From: Leptolyngbya sp. KIOST-1
GTDB lineage: Bacteria > Cyanobacteriota > Cyanobacteriia > Phormidesmidales > Phormidesmidaceae
Direction of reading: 5' to 3'
NCBI RefSeq assembly: GCF_000763385.1
Contig: NZ_JQFA01000004.1
Span: forward strand, 1,798,001-1,862,000
Length of the DNA: 64,000 nt
Numbering within the stretch: the first letter of the stretch is position 1; each line of letters starts with the position of its first letter. The notes under the pieces were generated by a model, which did not search any database, had not been told where the DNA came from, and saw only the letters and a program-made list of their open reading frames with translations. Shown piece by piece: positions 16,078 to 25,349 of this stretch. The position numbers were made by a program, and so were the translations under genes.

Positions 16078-19000
16078 CTAGGTCGGGCTCAGCCCGGCAA
16101 ACAGTTCGCCCATCAGCCGATCCCGCCGCTGCCGAAGCTGGCTGGGCTGGGCCGGGGCGGTAGCCTCCGCCCGATGGCGCTGGAGGCAGTCGGTGGCGTA
16201 GCTCAGGTAGCTCTCCAGGTGGCCGTTATAGCGTTTTTGGCGGCTGAGCAGGGCCCGGTGGGTGCGGCAGTTTTGCAGACTCTCGGCGTTGTAGAGGCTG
16301 GCCAGCAGGGCGTCAATGTCGGCCTCCAGGGCAGCGCGATCGCCCTCGGGGACCAGGGCCAGTCGCAGCACCATACAGGCGATCGCAAAGATTTTGCCCA
16401 GGTCTGAGATCTCGGCGATGCGCCGGGGGTAGAGATCGCGAATGGAGTCGATTTCCGGCGACGAAAAGGTGCTGGTCTGGCCGTCGCGGTTGAAGGACCG
16501 GGCAATGCGAAAGATCCGCTGGCCGTCCTGCACGTCCTTTTCCACGGTGCCGCCCTCCTCGGCGGTGGCCCAGGCGGTGTGCAGCAGGCGGGTGGCCAGC
16601 CGCAGCTTCGCGTCCCAGTCGATCTGGGTGGCGGGGGCCTCCTCGTCGTCAAACTCCTGGGCCACGTTGGTGCAGGCCATCAGCAGCCCGCGAATAAAGA
16701 ACAGGTAGCAGGCATTGGTACCAAACAGGTAGATGTTGCGGGTGGGGTGGTGGGGCGACACCCTGGGCAGGTCCTTGGGGTTAACCGCCAGCAGCGACAT
16801 GTCCAGCACCAGCAGCTCGGTTGTGGTCGGGCCAGGGCGGGCGGTTGGGACATGGGGCCGCTCTTCAGCCTGTTTGAGGGCGGCCTCGGGTGGGTCGCGG
16901 GTCTCAAAGATGGGGGGAATTTTCTCGATGCAGTAGGGGCCGAAGCTGTCCAGGTTGTCGCGCCGCAGGCCGCTCTTTTCTTTGATCTGGTAGTAGCACT
17001 GGCGGCCGGTTTCGGCGTAGGTGATCAGGGCGTGGTTGCGCAGCCGCCGGGCCCAGGCCAGGCACTGCTTGGGGTCGAGCTGGCGGGGGCGATCGCCGTT
17101 GTTCAAAGCCGCCAGGTTCAGATCGCTGGTCCCCGCGTAGGCCGCTATCAGGTAGATCCACGCCTGGATGGCGGCGTGGCAGGCATAGATCTCGCTGTCG
17201 CCGTCAGCGGCGGCGTAGAGGCGCGCCTTTTCGGCCAGAAACAGCCGCCCCCAGTGGATCGACGCTGCCGTGCGCTGGCGGCCCACAAAGCTTTCGGTGG
17301 GCAGGTAGTCCTCGTCCCGGGGCACCCGGCGGGGGAAAAACAACATCAGCTTGGTGCGCAGAAAAGCGATCCGGCTGAGCAGCAGGTAGTGGGGGTGAAA
17401 GGTGCCCTGGGAGACTTCGTTGAGCACCACGTACTTGCGCAGGCGCAGACTGACGTGGCGCTGGGCCTGGTCGAGGGTTTCCCAGGCCCGCTGCACCAGG
17501 ATGTCGCGGTTGACGTCGGCCTGGCAGCCGGGGGGCAGGTACTCCGGTTCGCGATCGCGGGTGTCGTAGAGGTAGTAGTAGTGGGCCAGGCAGAGCAGGT
17601 AGCGAATCACGAGCGCCCCCGAAAACACCTCGAAGGGCTCACCGCTGGGTCGCGAGGTCTCCAGTCCCTGGGCCACAAAAGGATCCAGCCCCTCCAACCG
17701 ACGCAGATAGGCCCGGGCGGGGCGGTAGACCCCCTCGTCCAGCAGCGCCTCGGTGATTGACAGGCAGGCGTCAAAGTAGATGTAGGGGTCGCTCTTGCCC
17801 AGGGCGGCTTCTGCTTGGGTCGGCATCAGGGTCTGCTGAATCAGGCCGATCATTGCCAGGGAGGAGAAGGGGTAGCCCCGCAGGCAGGTCCAGGCGTCCT
17901 GCATCGCCTGGGAGCGCTCCACCCGATGGCATAGCTGGCGAATGTAGGTGCTGGGCTGCACCCCAGCGTTCCGAATCGCCTGCAGGCGGGCCTGGAGCGA
18001 CGCCTGGGCCTGGGACAGCAAAAAGTCAAACCCGCAGAAATCGCCGTGGCCGATGGGGTCGGCAAAGGAAAAGTCAGCGTAGTTGCTGAACTGATCGTCC
18101 TGGCAGGCGTTGAGGGTTTCCCCCAGCAGCTGGCGGCGGCAGAGCTTGACCAGGCTGTGGGCCCACACCGGCGAGGCCACGTTGTCGCGGATGATCGCCT
18201 GGGTCGAGGTGACATCGTGGGCGATGGGGAAAAACTCACCCAGGCAGGGAATATCCTGGAGCAGCGCCCGATTGATCACCTTGATCACGTGGGAGAGGGA
18301 GCCGCCAATGCCGGTGCTGCTGAGGCTGAAGTCGATGCGGCGACCATCCTGGCTGCTCAGCCGCTCAAACACATCGTCGATGCTGGGTTGGTAGCCGGGG
18401 GGCACCTTGACGTAAAACTCCACGCTTACCTGGGTGGCCTCCTGGGAGGCCAGCTCGTAGTCGCCAGGGCCGGGCAGGTCGGGGTAGTGGGCCAGGCTGC
18501 CCCCCTGGTCCAGGTCCCGCAGGGCCGGGTGCAGCAGCGGCGGGTAGGGGCCGCGCCCCTGGGTGAGCACGTCCAGCTCCCGGTCGGCAAAGGGGAGTGG
18601 CCCGGAGGGCACAAAGGAGATCCGCTTGAGGTACACCGGCAGTTGATCGGTCAGCCGCTCGTTGGCCCCGATGGTCTGGGCCAGCTTGGTCACAAAGGCG
18701 GGCTGCAGGTACTGGCGCACGTAGGAATTGACGATCGCATCCCCCGAGGTGGCCAGCTGCTGGTTGCCGCTGCGGGCCAGCAGGCGACGCACCTCCCGCT
18801 GCACCTTGCGGGTCAGCTCGGTGACGGTGTCCTCGCGGCGACTGGCGCTGGCGCTGGCCCGGGCCGGGTTTTGGCGGGGCAAAAAGGCCAGGGATTGCCG
18901 CACCACCTGGGCAATCAGGTCGTCCACCGCCGCCAGCGAGGTCAGGGGCTCCTCCGCTCGGGTAAAGTCGAGCCCCACCGCCGCCTTGTAGATGTGCAGC

Positions 19001-19467
19001 AGCATTTCGTAGTTTTCCAGGCCGCCCACGGTTTGCAGCATCAACAGCGATCGCTGCAATAGGGTCAGCCCGTCCCCGGCGGGCAGGCCCAGGTCACGGC
19101 GTTCCTTCGGGGTCAGCTCTACCAGGTAAGACAGGGCCGTCAGCACCTCCTCGGCGCCCAGCACCCGGGTGGGGGGCAGCTCAAACGCCTGGTAGGCCGC
19201 CGCCAGGTTTTGCCGCAGGTGGCTCAAAAGCTGCACGGCGGTACCCGTGGTGGTATTGCCCAGGCGACGGAGCCGGGTTTCGCACTCTTCGGCCGATAGC
19301 TTTTCCGGCTGGAGCAGGGCGGTCACGGCCCGGCGCAACTCCCTATTCCCCAGCAGAGCCCCCACCCCCGCCGCGTTGACGTCGCCGTTGGGCTGCTGTT
19401 CATACCCCAGGGCGGCACAGAGATAGTAGAAGAAGCGGTAGCTGCGAGCCTGGTCTGCCGAACTCAC
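16078..19467 (-). CDS. large orphan soluble protein, unknown function (1129 residues)
   Basis: I do not recognise this protein. It starts with GTG at 19467 and runs 1129 residues without a signal peptide or membrane segment, so it should be cytosolic. It is mostly alpha-helical in appearance and rich in leucine and aromatic residues, with many cysteines scattered rather than in metal-binding clusters. Landmarks are an N-terminal helical part (1-300), a conserved-looking central block with SVEFYVKVPPGYQPSIDDVF and DFSLSSTGIGGSLSHVI (about 350-410), then DPIGHGDFCGFDFLLSQA, and a C-terminal half with TPR-like helix pairs (LAHYYYLYDTRDREPEYL; AAIQAWIYLIAAYAGTSDL). Codon use and HIP1 sites match neighbours, so it is not obviously foreign. 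It is transcribed alone, with 141 bases before the next minus-strand gene downstream end region and 513 bases upstream. A scaffold or regulatory role is possible but unsupported. Confidence 0.75.
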   Translation of the reverse strand: MSSADQARSYRFFYYLCAALGYEQQPNGDVNAAGVGALLGNRELRRAVTALLQPEKLSAEECETRLRRLGNTTTGTAVQLLSHLRQNLAAAYQAFELPPTRVLGAEEVLTALSYLVELTPKERRDLGLPAGDGLTLLQRSLLMLQTVGGLENYEMLLHIYKAAVGLDFTRAEEPLTSLAAVDDLIAQVVRQSLAFLPRQNPARASASASRREDTVTELTRKVQREVRRLLARSGNQQLATSGDAIVNSYVRQYLQPAFVTKLAQTIGANERLTDQLPVYLKRISFVPSGPLPFADRELDVLTQGRGPYPPLLHPALRDLDQGGSLAHYPDLPGPGDYELASQEATQVSVEFYVKVPPGYQPSIDDVFERLSSQDGRRIDFSLSSTGIGGSLSHVIKVINRALLQDIPCLGEFFPIAHDVTSTQAIIRDNVASPVWAHSLVKLCRRQLLGETLNACQDDQFSNYADFSFADPIGHGDFCGFDFLLSQAQASLQARLQAIRNAGVQPSTYIRQLCHRVERSQAMQDAWTCLRGYPFSSLAMIGLIQQTLMPTQAEAALGKSDPYIYFDACLSITEALLDEGVYRPARAYLRRLEGLDPFVAQGLETSRPSGEPFEVFSGALVIRYLLCLAHYYYLYDTRDREPEYLPPGCQADVNRDILVQRAWETLDQAQRHVSLRLRKYVVLNEVSQGTFHPHYLLLSRIAFLRTKLMLFFPRRVPRDEDYLPTESFVGRQRTAASIHWGRLFLAEKARLYAAADGDSEIYACHAAIQAWIYLIAAYAGTSDLNLAALNNGDRPRQLDPKQCLAWARRLRNHALITYAETGRQCYYQIKEKSGLRRDNLDSFGPYCIEKIPPIFETRDPPEAALKQAEERPHVPTARPGPTTTELLVLDMSLLAVNPKDLPRVSPHHPTRNIYLFGTNACYLFFIRGLLMACTNVAQEFDDEEAPATQIDWDAKLRLATRLLHTAWATAEEGGTVEKDVQDGQRIFRIARSFNRDGQTSTFSSPEIDSIRDLYPRRIAEISDLGKIFAIACMVLRLALVPEGDRAALEADIDALLASLYNAESLQNCRTHRALLSRQKRYNGHLESYLSYATDCLQRHRAEATAPAQPSQLRQRRDRLMGELFAGLSPT

Positions 19468-19980
19468 GGAGGGTCCCTGGGAGATTGAGCAAGTTTTTCA
19501 CTGGTTTTAGGCAGATTTAGCCCGCCCTGGGGCCTCTCCCCGACACAAAGTTCCCATGAAGTTGACCCACCTCCTGTAGTTCAGGCTACAAAAGCCGGGT
19601 CAATTCGAATATTTGGTGTCGAAAGATACAAAATACTTGGGTTGGCCGATCCTCCGATTCCAGCGCCAGGGGCTCCGGTGCCGCCTCGCCCTGGCTAGCT
19701 AGAATTTGCTGCTTCCCCAAAAATAAGGCCAGGGAGTCCGCATTTGGCCGCTGGTCTCCCTGGCAGTCCATCATCAGACGCAGTGTCCAATGACATTTAG
19801 AGCCTACTCCGAAATCCCGAAATTGTCTCTAGACCACAGGTCGCTAGATCCTACGTCTTTAGACCAGAGGTCCCCAGGCCAGATCGGGGAGTCAGGGGTA
19901 GGGCTCTGGAGTCCTGGAACCTGCCCTGGGAAATGGTGATTGTCACCCCATCACCCCAAGCAACCCCAAGGAGGTTCACC
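19468..19980. other. 513-base gap with a short direct repeat, no supported gene
   Basis: This divergent region separates the orphan gene from the zinc-ribbon miniprotein. GTCTCTAGACCACAGGTC (19825-19842) recurs at 19855-19872 with two mismatches, a 30-base period. Short open frames exist but none has a ribosome binding site. It should contain both promoters; I cannot place them reliably. Confidence 0.5.
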
Positions 19981-20196
19981 ATGCTAGTGCCCTATTCCGA
20001 CAGTTCTCACCCTCACCACCCCCACCACCTGGAGTGCCCCCACTGCGGACGGCACACCATCGTCACCAAGGCCGAAAGCTACTACGTCTGCCTCAACTGC
20101 GGTTGGGAGCGCGACCTGAGCAACGAATTTCCTCGAGGTCTGGAGGCCATAGCGTCTTTTTTGGTGACGCTGGCGCTGCTGCTGCTGCTGCTGTAG
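19981..20196 (+). CDS. zinc-ribbon membrane miniprotein
   Basis: A 71-residue protein. A His-rich start (SSHPHHPHHLE) precedes two CxxC pairs, CPHC and CLNC, 19 residues apart, forming a rubredoxin-like zinc ribbon (about 19-42). The C-terminus is a hydrophobic tail (AIASFLVTLALLLLLL) encoded partly by seven consecutive CTG codons, suggesting a tail-anchored protein with the ribbon in the cytosol. The start is fixed by AAGGAGG seven bases upstream of the ATG at 19981. The length is below most gene-calling thresholds. Function unknown; His-rich plus ribbon suggests metal binding. A strong hairpin at 20250-20283 lies downstream. Confidence 0.8.
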   Translation: MLVPYSDSSHPHHPHHLECPHCGRHTIVTKAESYYVCLNCGWERDLSNEFPRGLEAIASFLVTLALLLLLL

Positions 20197-20249
20197 CCTG
20201 CGACAGGTGAGACCCTTGCACACGCGATCGCCGATTGTTCTGAACTGTT

Positions 20250-20283
20250 CCAGACCGCCTATCCCCTCGGGTAGGCGGTCTGG
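20250..20283. terminator. strong hairpin, probable bidirectional terminator
   Basis: CCAGACCGCCTA (20250-20261) pairs perfectly with TAGGCGGTCTGG (20272-20283), extended by a G-U and two G-C pairs, leaving a four-base loop. It sits between the convergent zinc-ribbon and SGNH hydrolase genes. There is no clean T-run on either side, so termination is inferred from position and stability. Confidence 0.65.
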
Positions 20284-20341
20284 CTTTGGGGCCGGGGGCC
20301 GGGGAAAAAGCGCTAAACAAACGCCATCGGGTGCCTGGGGA

Positions 20342-21340
20342 TCACCAGAGATCCTGCAGCGGATCGGGGGATCGCTCCTGGCCGGGGGTTGACCTATCTT
20401 CCAGGGGTAGGCTTAGGGCCAGCCACTCCGCCAGGGCCTGCCCCACCCAGCGGTTGCCTTCGGCACTGAGGTGAATGTGGTCGAAGTACAGCGGTTCGGA
20501 GCCGGTCTGCTGAAACTGGGGCAAAAAATCGAGGTAGGGCAGCCCCTCGGCCTGGGCAAAGGCGGTGAGGCGCTGACGGGCGATCTGCTCGTAGTCGCGG
20601 GGTCCATCCTCTAGCTCCCGGCGCAGGGGGGTCATGGCGATCGCCAGTCGCCCATCCGCCGCTTCGACTACCTGCTTTAGCTGGCGCAGAGCCTCCAGGT
20701 TGACGCCGACGCGATCGCCCCGCTGGTCGTGCAGGGCCTGGAGTTCGGCGCTGGGGGTATAGCTGCGGCGACGGGCGATCGCCTCCTGGAGGGCCAGCAG
20801 CGGGCGGCGGGTAGGGTACTGGGGGTTGCGGCCCAGGTCGTAGCTGTGGGGGGCAATCGCAAACAGGTCGTCGGTATTGAGCACCAGCAGCACCACCTGG
20901 GCCTCAAAGGTGCCGAACCGCAGCACGTAGCCCAGCTCGTTGCGCGGCCCCCAGGAGTTGGCCGAGGCGTTGAGCACCTCCACCTGCCGAAAATTGGCGG
21001 GGTTGAGCGGTTCCAGGGCCGCCTGCAGCCGGAGCGATAGCAGCTCGCTCTGGTCGGTCCACCAGCCGCCGTTGACGATCGAATCGCCCACCATCAGCAC
21101 CCGCAGGGTGTCGGTGGCCCGCTGGAGCGAAATCTCTGGCCCCCGCATGGAGTAAGCGTTGATGGCGATGCGGTTGCCCCGCCGCCGTAGGGTTTGATTG
21201 GGAGCCAGGCGGTAGCCGGTGCGGGCATCGGCCACGTAGAGGGGCGGGTTGCCCAGGCCGTACCTGACCCGCAGAAAAAGCTCCGCGACGACCAGGCCTA
21301 AAACCCCGAAGGCCAATATCCAAAGTGCGATTCTTACCAA
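20342..21340 (-). CDS. SGNH/GDSL-family hydrolase, membrane-anchored
   Basis: SGNH hydrolases deacylate lipids, polysaccharides or esters. An N-terminal hydrophobic segment (IALWILAFGVLGLVVAELFL, residues 4-23) should anchor or export the protein. The catalytic block I is VGDSIVNGG with Ser87, block III is around NASANSWGPRNE, and block V is DHIHLS with Asp287 and His290, so the Ser-Asp-His triad is complete. The length of 332 residues suits a membrane-anchored SGNH enzyme acting on envelope polymers; similar proteins pair with sugar O-acyltransferases, but none is adjacent. The start is a TTG at 21340, chosen because no ATG or GTG lies in frame before the hydrophobic segment. Confidence 0.82.
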   Translation of the reverse strand: MVRIALWILAFGVLGLVVAELFLRVRYGLGNPPLYVADARTGYRLAPNQTLRRRGNRIAINAYSMRGPEISLQRATDTLRVLMVGDSIVNGGWWTDQSELLSLRLQAALEPLNPANFRQVEVLNASANSWGPRNELGYVLRFGTFEAQVVLLVLNTDDLFAIAPHSYDLGRNPQYPTRRPLLALQEAIARRRSYTPSAELQALHDQRGDRVGVNLEALRQLKQVVEAADGRLAIAMTPLRRELEDGPRDYEQIARQRLTAFAQAEGLPYLDFLPQFQQTGSEPLYFDHIHLSAEGNRWVGQALAEWLALSLPLEDRSTPGQERSPDPLQDLW

Positions 21341-21415
21341 CGTTCTGCCGATTGCAGCACCAGCATTTTAGTCATATTTCTCCCCTTTGGGCAGCGGTTT
21401 GACGCCGCTTATACC

Positions 21416-21440
21416 GAATCCGAAGCGCTTAAGCGGATTC
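21416..21440. repeat. short hairpin upstream of the SGNH gene
   Basis: GAATCCG and CGGATTC are perfect 7-base arms around an 11-base loop that is itself nearly palindromic (AAGCGCTTAAG). It lies in the 148-base gap between two minus-strand genes and may terminate the TPR-protein transcript. Confidence 0.45.
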
Positions 21441-21488
21441 CACCTAAATAAACGTCCCCTGTGAGGTCGCCAACTCGGCCCGTTGGCC

Positions 21489-24362
21489 CTATTTTTCCAC
21501 CAGCTCGCGGAACCAGTTGTCGCTCCAGAGTTCGTCGAAGGCGGGTTCGGTGCGAGCCTCTTCGCGGTAGTCAGGGTCGAGGCGCACCGCCTGCTGCAGC
21601 GCGTCCATGGCGTTGTCAAACTGGCGCTGGAGGGCGTAGCAGAGGGCCTTGTTGTAGTGGGCCTTGGGATAGTCGGGGTCGAGGGCAGTGGCGCGATCGA
21701 AGCTCTTGATCGCATCCTCGTCGCGGCCCAGCTTGACCAGGGCCAGCCCCCGATTGTCCCAGGCCTTGGGGGCGTCGGGGTTGAACCGGGTGGCCTTGTC
21801 GAAGCTGGCCAGGGCGTCGTCGTAGCGCTCCAGCTCGATCAGGGAAAGGCCCCGGTTGAGCCAGGCGATCGCATCGTTGGCCTGGTACTCCACGGCTTTG
21901 TCAAAGGAGTTAAACGCCTCCTCGTGCTGCTGCAAAATGCCGTAGGACACGCCCCGGTTCACCCAGGCCTCGTGGTACTCGGGGTGGATTTCAAGGGCTT
22001 TGTCAAAGGCAGTGATGGCGTCTTCGCGCCGCTTCAGGCGGCTCAGCACCATGCCCCGATTCAGCCAGACCTTGGCGTCGTCGGGGGTGATCTCGCTGAG
22101 TCGATCAAACACCGCCAGGGCGTCTTCGTGGCGGCGCAGCTCGCGCAGAATCAGGCCTTTCTGCAGCAGCGCCCCGGTGTGTCTGGGCTCCAGCTCCAGG
22201 GCGTGGTCGAGGGAGTCGAGCGCCCCTTCCAGCTGCTCCAGTGCCTGCTGGGCCTGGGCGCGGTTGATCCACACCTGGGTGTTGACCGGCTGAATGTCGA
22301 GGGCCTTGTCGTATTCGGCCACCGCCAGGGCGTGGTCGCCGTCGGCCAGGTAGCGATCGCCCCGGCCAATGTACTCGTCGGCGGTGAGAAATAGCTGGGG
22401 CCGGTTGGTCTCCAGCCGAGCGATCTTGTCGGTGATGGTCTCAAACTGCTGCCGCGCCTCGCTCATAAACGAGTCGGCCAGGTACTGGGGCGACACCTCG
22501 CCCAGGCGGCGCATGATCTCGTCCTTTTGGTGCTGGGCTTCGGCGGCGATCGCCTCCAGCCGCACCCGGTAGCTCTGTTGCAGATCGCCCAGGCGGCCCA
22601 GAGACACCTCGCGCCCCGCTTCGATGTCGGCCTCCAGGCGGGCAAAGCGCTCGGCCATTTCGGCCATCAGGCCGTCGAGCTGGGTGCGGGCGGCGGCCTC
22701 GCGCTCGGCGGTGGTGGTGCCCAGGTTGGCCAGGTCCTCACTGAGGCGGGCATCAAAGCTATCGATTTTGTCGAGCACGCGATCGCGGCGGCTGAAGATT
22801 ACCTGGCGCACCTGGTTCAGCTGCTCGGTAAAGGCCGCTTCCATGGCCCGCATGCCGTCGACGATTTGGGTCTGCTGCTCGCCCGTGGCCTCCTGCAGCA
22901 CCCGTACCTGCTGGCGAAAGGCGGTGGCGGTGGCGTCGATGTCGGCCAGCAGGGTCGATCGCTGAACCTCGGCCTCGGTGGCCATCTGGGCCAGCTGGCT
23001 CTGCATCGCCTGGGCGGTGCGCTGAAAGTCGTCGAGGGTGTTTTGCTGGCGGGCATCGACCTCGGTGCGGGTGGTGGCAAAGCGCTCCAGAGCTTCGTCC
23101 GCGGCCCGGCGCAGATCCCCCAGCAGCATATCCTGGCGATTCTCGATCTCGATCTTGAGGCCGCCAAACTGGGCCAGAAACTCGTCGGCCTGGCGGCCCA
23201 GGTCGGCCAGAATGCGGCTGCGCTGGCCATCCACCTCGGTGCGCAGGTTGGCGAAGCGCTGGGTGAACTCGTCGATGGAGCGCTGGATGGTTTGCAGGGC
23301 CAAATCCCGCTCGCCCAGGGCGCTGACCTGCAGCTCGCCCAGCTGGCGGCCAATCTCGTCGGTCTGGGTTTGCAGGCGGGTGAGGCTGCTCTGGCGCAGG
23401 GCGTCCAGGGCTTCGGCAATGGCGGCGGTCTGGCGATCGACCTGGTCGCTGGCCTGGGTGGTGAGCTGCTGGCGCAGATCGGCCAGGGCCACCATGGCGC
23501 GATCGCGCTCCTCCTGCATGGCCTGGGTCATCGTGGCCATCTGGTCGGCAAAGCTGGTTTCGGCATTGCCAATTTTTTGTAGCACCGCGTCCTGGTGCAC
23601 CTCCACGTCGCTGCGCAGTCGGTTCACGTCGCGCAAAAAGCTGGTCTGGTTTTCCTCCAGGGTGCGAAACACCACGTCGCGCTGGAGCTGGGTGTCCTTG
23701 CGCAGGGTGGTAATTTCGTCATCGGCTGCGGCGCGCAGCCCGGTCAGGTGGCCGACGAAGTTGGCCTCGGTGCTCTCCAGCTTCACCTGCAGATCGCTCA
23801 GGGTGGACTGCCAGTCGTTGATGGTGCGGGCTTTAAATTCGGCCAGGTCATCCACCAGCCGGTTGAGCACCTGCTTTTTGGTCACGGCCTCTTCCTGAAA
23901 GCGGTCGGTGCGGCTGTTGAGTTCGGTGGCCCGCTCCTTGGCCTGGGTCAAAATGTAGTCGAGGTCGCGGGTGGCGGTTTGAATCTTGGTCTCTAAGTCG
24001 GTGATGTCGTTGATCTGGTTGCGCACCACCACCGAGACTTCCTGAATCACCGATCGCCGCATCAGCCACAGCATCACCACCCCCAGGCCCAGCAGCAGCA
24101 GCAGGGTGCCCAGCATGACAAAAAACAGCGTGGTGGCGCGGCGAAAAGCCAGATCGGCCTCGGTGCTAAGCCGCTCGATTTCAGCGGTGGTGGCCACCTG
24201 GGCCAGCAGCACGGGCTCCTGAACTGGGTCAGGGGTGGCAGTTTGGGCAGCGACCCGCTGCGAGGCCCCGGGCTGAATCACCGCCCCACCGCTGAGCAAC
24301 ATCAGCGCCAGCAACAGCAGGGGGCGGGGAACATCGGCCAGGGAACGCATGGGCTGCCTCAT
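21489..24362 (-). CDS. membrane protein with long coiled coil and C-terminal TPR array
   Basis: A 957-residue protein. Residues 1-40 look like a cleavable signal peptide (RPLLLLALMLLSGGAVIQ). A second hydrophobic helix follows at about 78-98 (TLFFVMLGTLLLLLGLGVVML), ending in MRR. Residues about 100-640 are almost entirely heptad-like helix with repeated FRxxLxxxxxxLxDLR-type words (coiled coil, resembling MCP or SMC arms without an enzyme domain). The C-terminal part holds eight tetratricopeptide repeats (for example AWVNRGVSYG, AWLNRGLSLIEL, AWDNRGLALVKLG), ending in DPDYREEARTEPAFDELWSD, a common TPR-array capping segment. It is probably a scaffold linking the membrane to a partner complex. 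An ATG at 24350 is an alternative start. No enzymatic function is visible. Confidence 0.82.
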   Translation of the reverse strand: MRQPMRSLADVPRPLLLLALMLLSGGAVIQPGASQRVAAQTATPDPVQEPVLLAQVATTAEIERLSTEADLAFRRATTLFFVMLGTLLLLLGLGVVMLWLMRRSVIQEVSVVVRNQINDITDLETKIQTATRDLDYILTQAKERATELNSRTDRFQEEAVTKKQVLNRLVDDLAEFKARTINDWQSTLSDLQVKLESTEANFVGHLTGLRAAADDEITTLRKDTQLQRDVVFRTLEENQTSFLRDVNRLRSDVEVHQDAVLQKIGNAETSFADQMATMTQAMQEERDRAMVALADLRQQLTTQASDQVDRQTAAIAEALDALRQSSLTRLQTQTDEIGRQLGELQVSALGERDLALQTIQRSIDEFTQRFANLRTEVDGQRSRILADLGRQADEFLAQFGGLKIEIENRQDMLLGDLRRAADEALERFATTRTEVDARQQNTLDDFQRTAQAMQSQLAQMATEAEVQRSTLLADIDATATAFRQQVRVLQEATGEQQTQIVDGMRAMEAAFTEQLNQVRQVIFSRRDRVLDKIDSFDARLSEDLANLGTTTAEREAAARTQLDGLMAEMAERFARLEADIEAGREVSLGRLGDLQQSYRVRLEAIAAEAQHQKDEIMRRLGEVSPQYLADSFMSEARQQFETITDKIARLETNRPQLFLTADEYIGRGDRYLADGDHALAVAEYDKALDIQPVNTQVWINRAQAQQALEQLEGALDSLDHALELEPRHTGALLQKGLILRELRRHEDALAVFDRLSEITPDDAKVWLNRGMVLSRLKRREDAITAFDKALEIHPEYHEAWVNRGVSYGILQQHEEAFNSFDKAVEYQANDAIAWLNRGLSLIELERYDDALASFDKATRFNPDAPKAWDNRGLALVKLGRDEDAIKSFDRATALDPDYPKAHYNKALCYALQRQFDNAMDALQQAVRLDPDYREEARTEPAFDELWSDNWFRELVEK

Positions 24363-24484
24363 CAGGACTGTCCTAATGGAATATGCCTAGGATACCTGAT
24401 ACTTCAGGGGGTGAGGGCAGCGGTGGGCAACATTCCCCCCTTAGGTTCAGGCCCTGCCAGCGGCCCCGTGCTAACGGCCCCCGG

Positions 24485-25018
24485 CTAGCGCCCATAGTTG
24501 TAGCCACTGGGCAGGACAGTGGTGCGATCGCAGCGGCTCCCGGTCAGATCGGCCCCCGTCGCCCGAAACAGGTTGCAGCGGGTGAGGTTGGCATCGGTGA
24601 GATTAGCCCCCTCCAGCTTGGCCCCGCTGAGGTTGGCCCGCTCCAGGTTAGCCTGCTGCAGGCTCGCCCCGCGCAGATCGGCGCCGCTCAGGGTTGCCCC
24701 GGCCAGGTTGGCCCCGCTCAGGTTGGCTCCACGCAGGTCAGCTCGGCCCAGGTCGGCTTCGCTCAGGGTTGCCCCGGCCAGGTCGGCCCCGTAGAGGTTG
24801 ACGTCGCCCAGGTGAGCGTTTACCAGGCTGGCCCTGGTCAGCCTGGCTCCGCTCAGGTTGCCATAGGGTATGTAACACCCGTCCAGGCAGCTACCCTGCA
24901 AGTCAATCTGGCGCAAATCCACCTCGAAGAGTTCAACTCCGCTCAGATCGCTGCCCGAGAAACAGCGCTGACCACCCCGATAGGCTGTTAGCAGAGCATC
25001 CTTGGTAAGTTGATCCAT
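24485..25018 (-). CDS. pentapeptide-repeat protein
   Basis: Pentapeptide-repeat proteins fold as a right-handed quadrilateral beta helix; roles range from DNA-gyrase protection to thylakoid assembly. From the ATG at 25018 the protein has a short helical leader ([17 protein letters not shown]) followed by about 25 consecutive A(D/N)LSG-type units (for example [20 protein letters not shown]), interrupted once near CYIPYGN. The tail has three cysteines ([16 protein letters not shown]). A GTG at 25063 in frame would add 15 residues, but the family-like leader begins at the ATG. It lies divergent from the SagB-type gene, with a 331-base gap to that start that shows no coding potential. No partner is suggested by context. 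Confidence 0.88.
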   Translation of the reverse strand: MDQLTKDALLTAYRGGQRCFSGSDLSGVELFEVDLRQIDLQGSCLDGCYIPYGNLSGARLTRASLVNAHLGDVNLYGADLAGATLSEADLGRADLRGANLSGANLAGATLSGADLRGASLQQANLERANLSGAKLEGANLTDANLTRCNLFRATGADLTGSRCDRTTVLPSGYNYGR

Positions 25019-25349
25019 CACAGTTGCCGAATCCAGGCGGCGAGCTTGAGTATATGTGCTCACCTAAACAACACCTGACACTGTATGCGTTTACGTTTTG
25101 TAACAACGGTGCGTTAAGGATGTCTTCAGGTTTTTGAGCAGCTTTGGGCGGGGCGGATCCCGGTGTTCCTTCAATTGCGGTATGCGGTTCCAGGTCAACG
25201 CTGGCGACCGTGGTCTGAGGGTCGGGCTGGTGCGGGGTTAGGTATCTCCGCTGCAGAGACGATGTGCCGCGCTCCGGTTTTTGCTTAGACTAGACTGAAT
25301 TACAACCGCCGGTTGCGGCCTGCGGCCCTTGCCACCTCTTCTTTCGGCC

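Noticed and set aside
16579-17760. 393-residue plus-strand open frame opposite the orphan gene
   Set aside because: GC-rich genomes give long antisense frames; the Gly/Gln/Val-rich composition, lack of motifs and lack of a ribosome binding site mark it as a shadow.
19586-19774. Minus-strand frame of 62 residues in the gap before the zinc-ribbon gene
   Set aside because: No ribosome binding site, no motif and no neighbour support.
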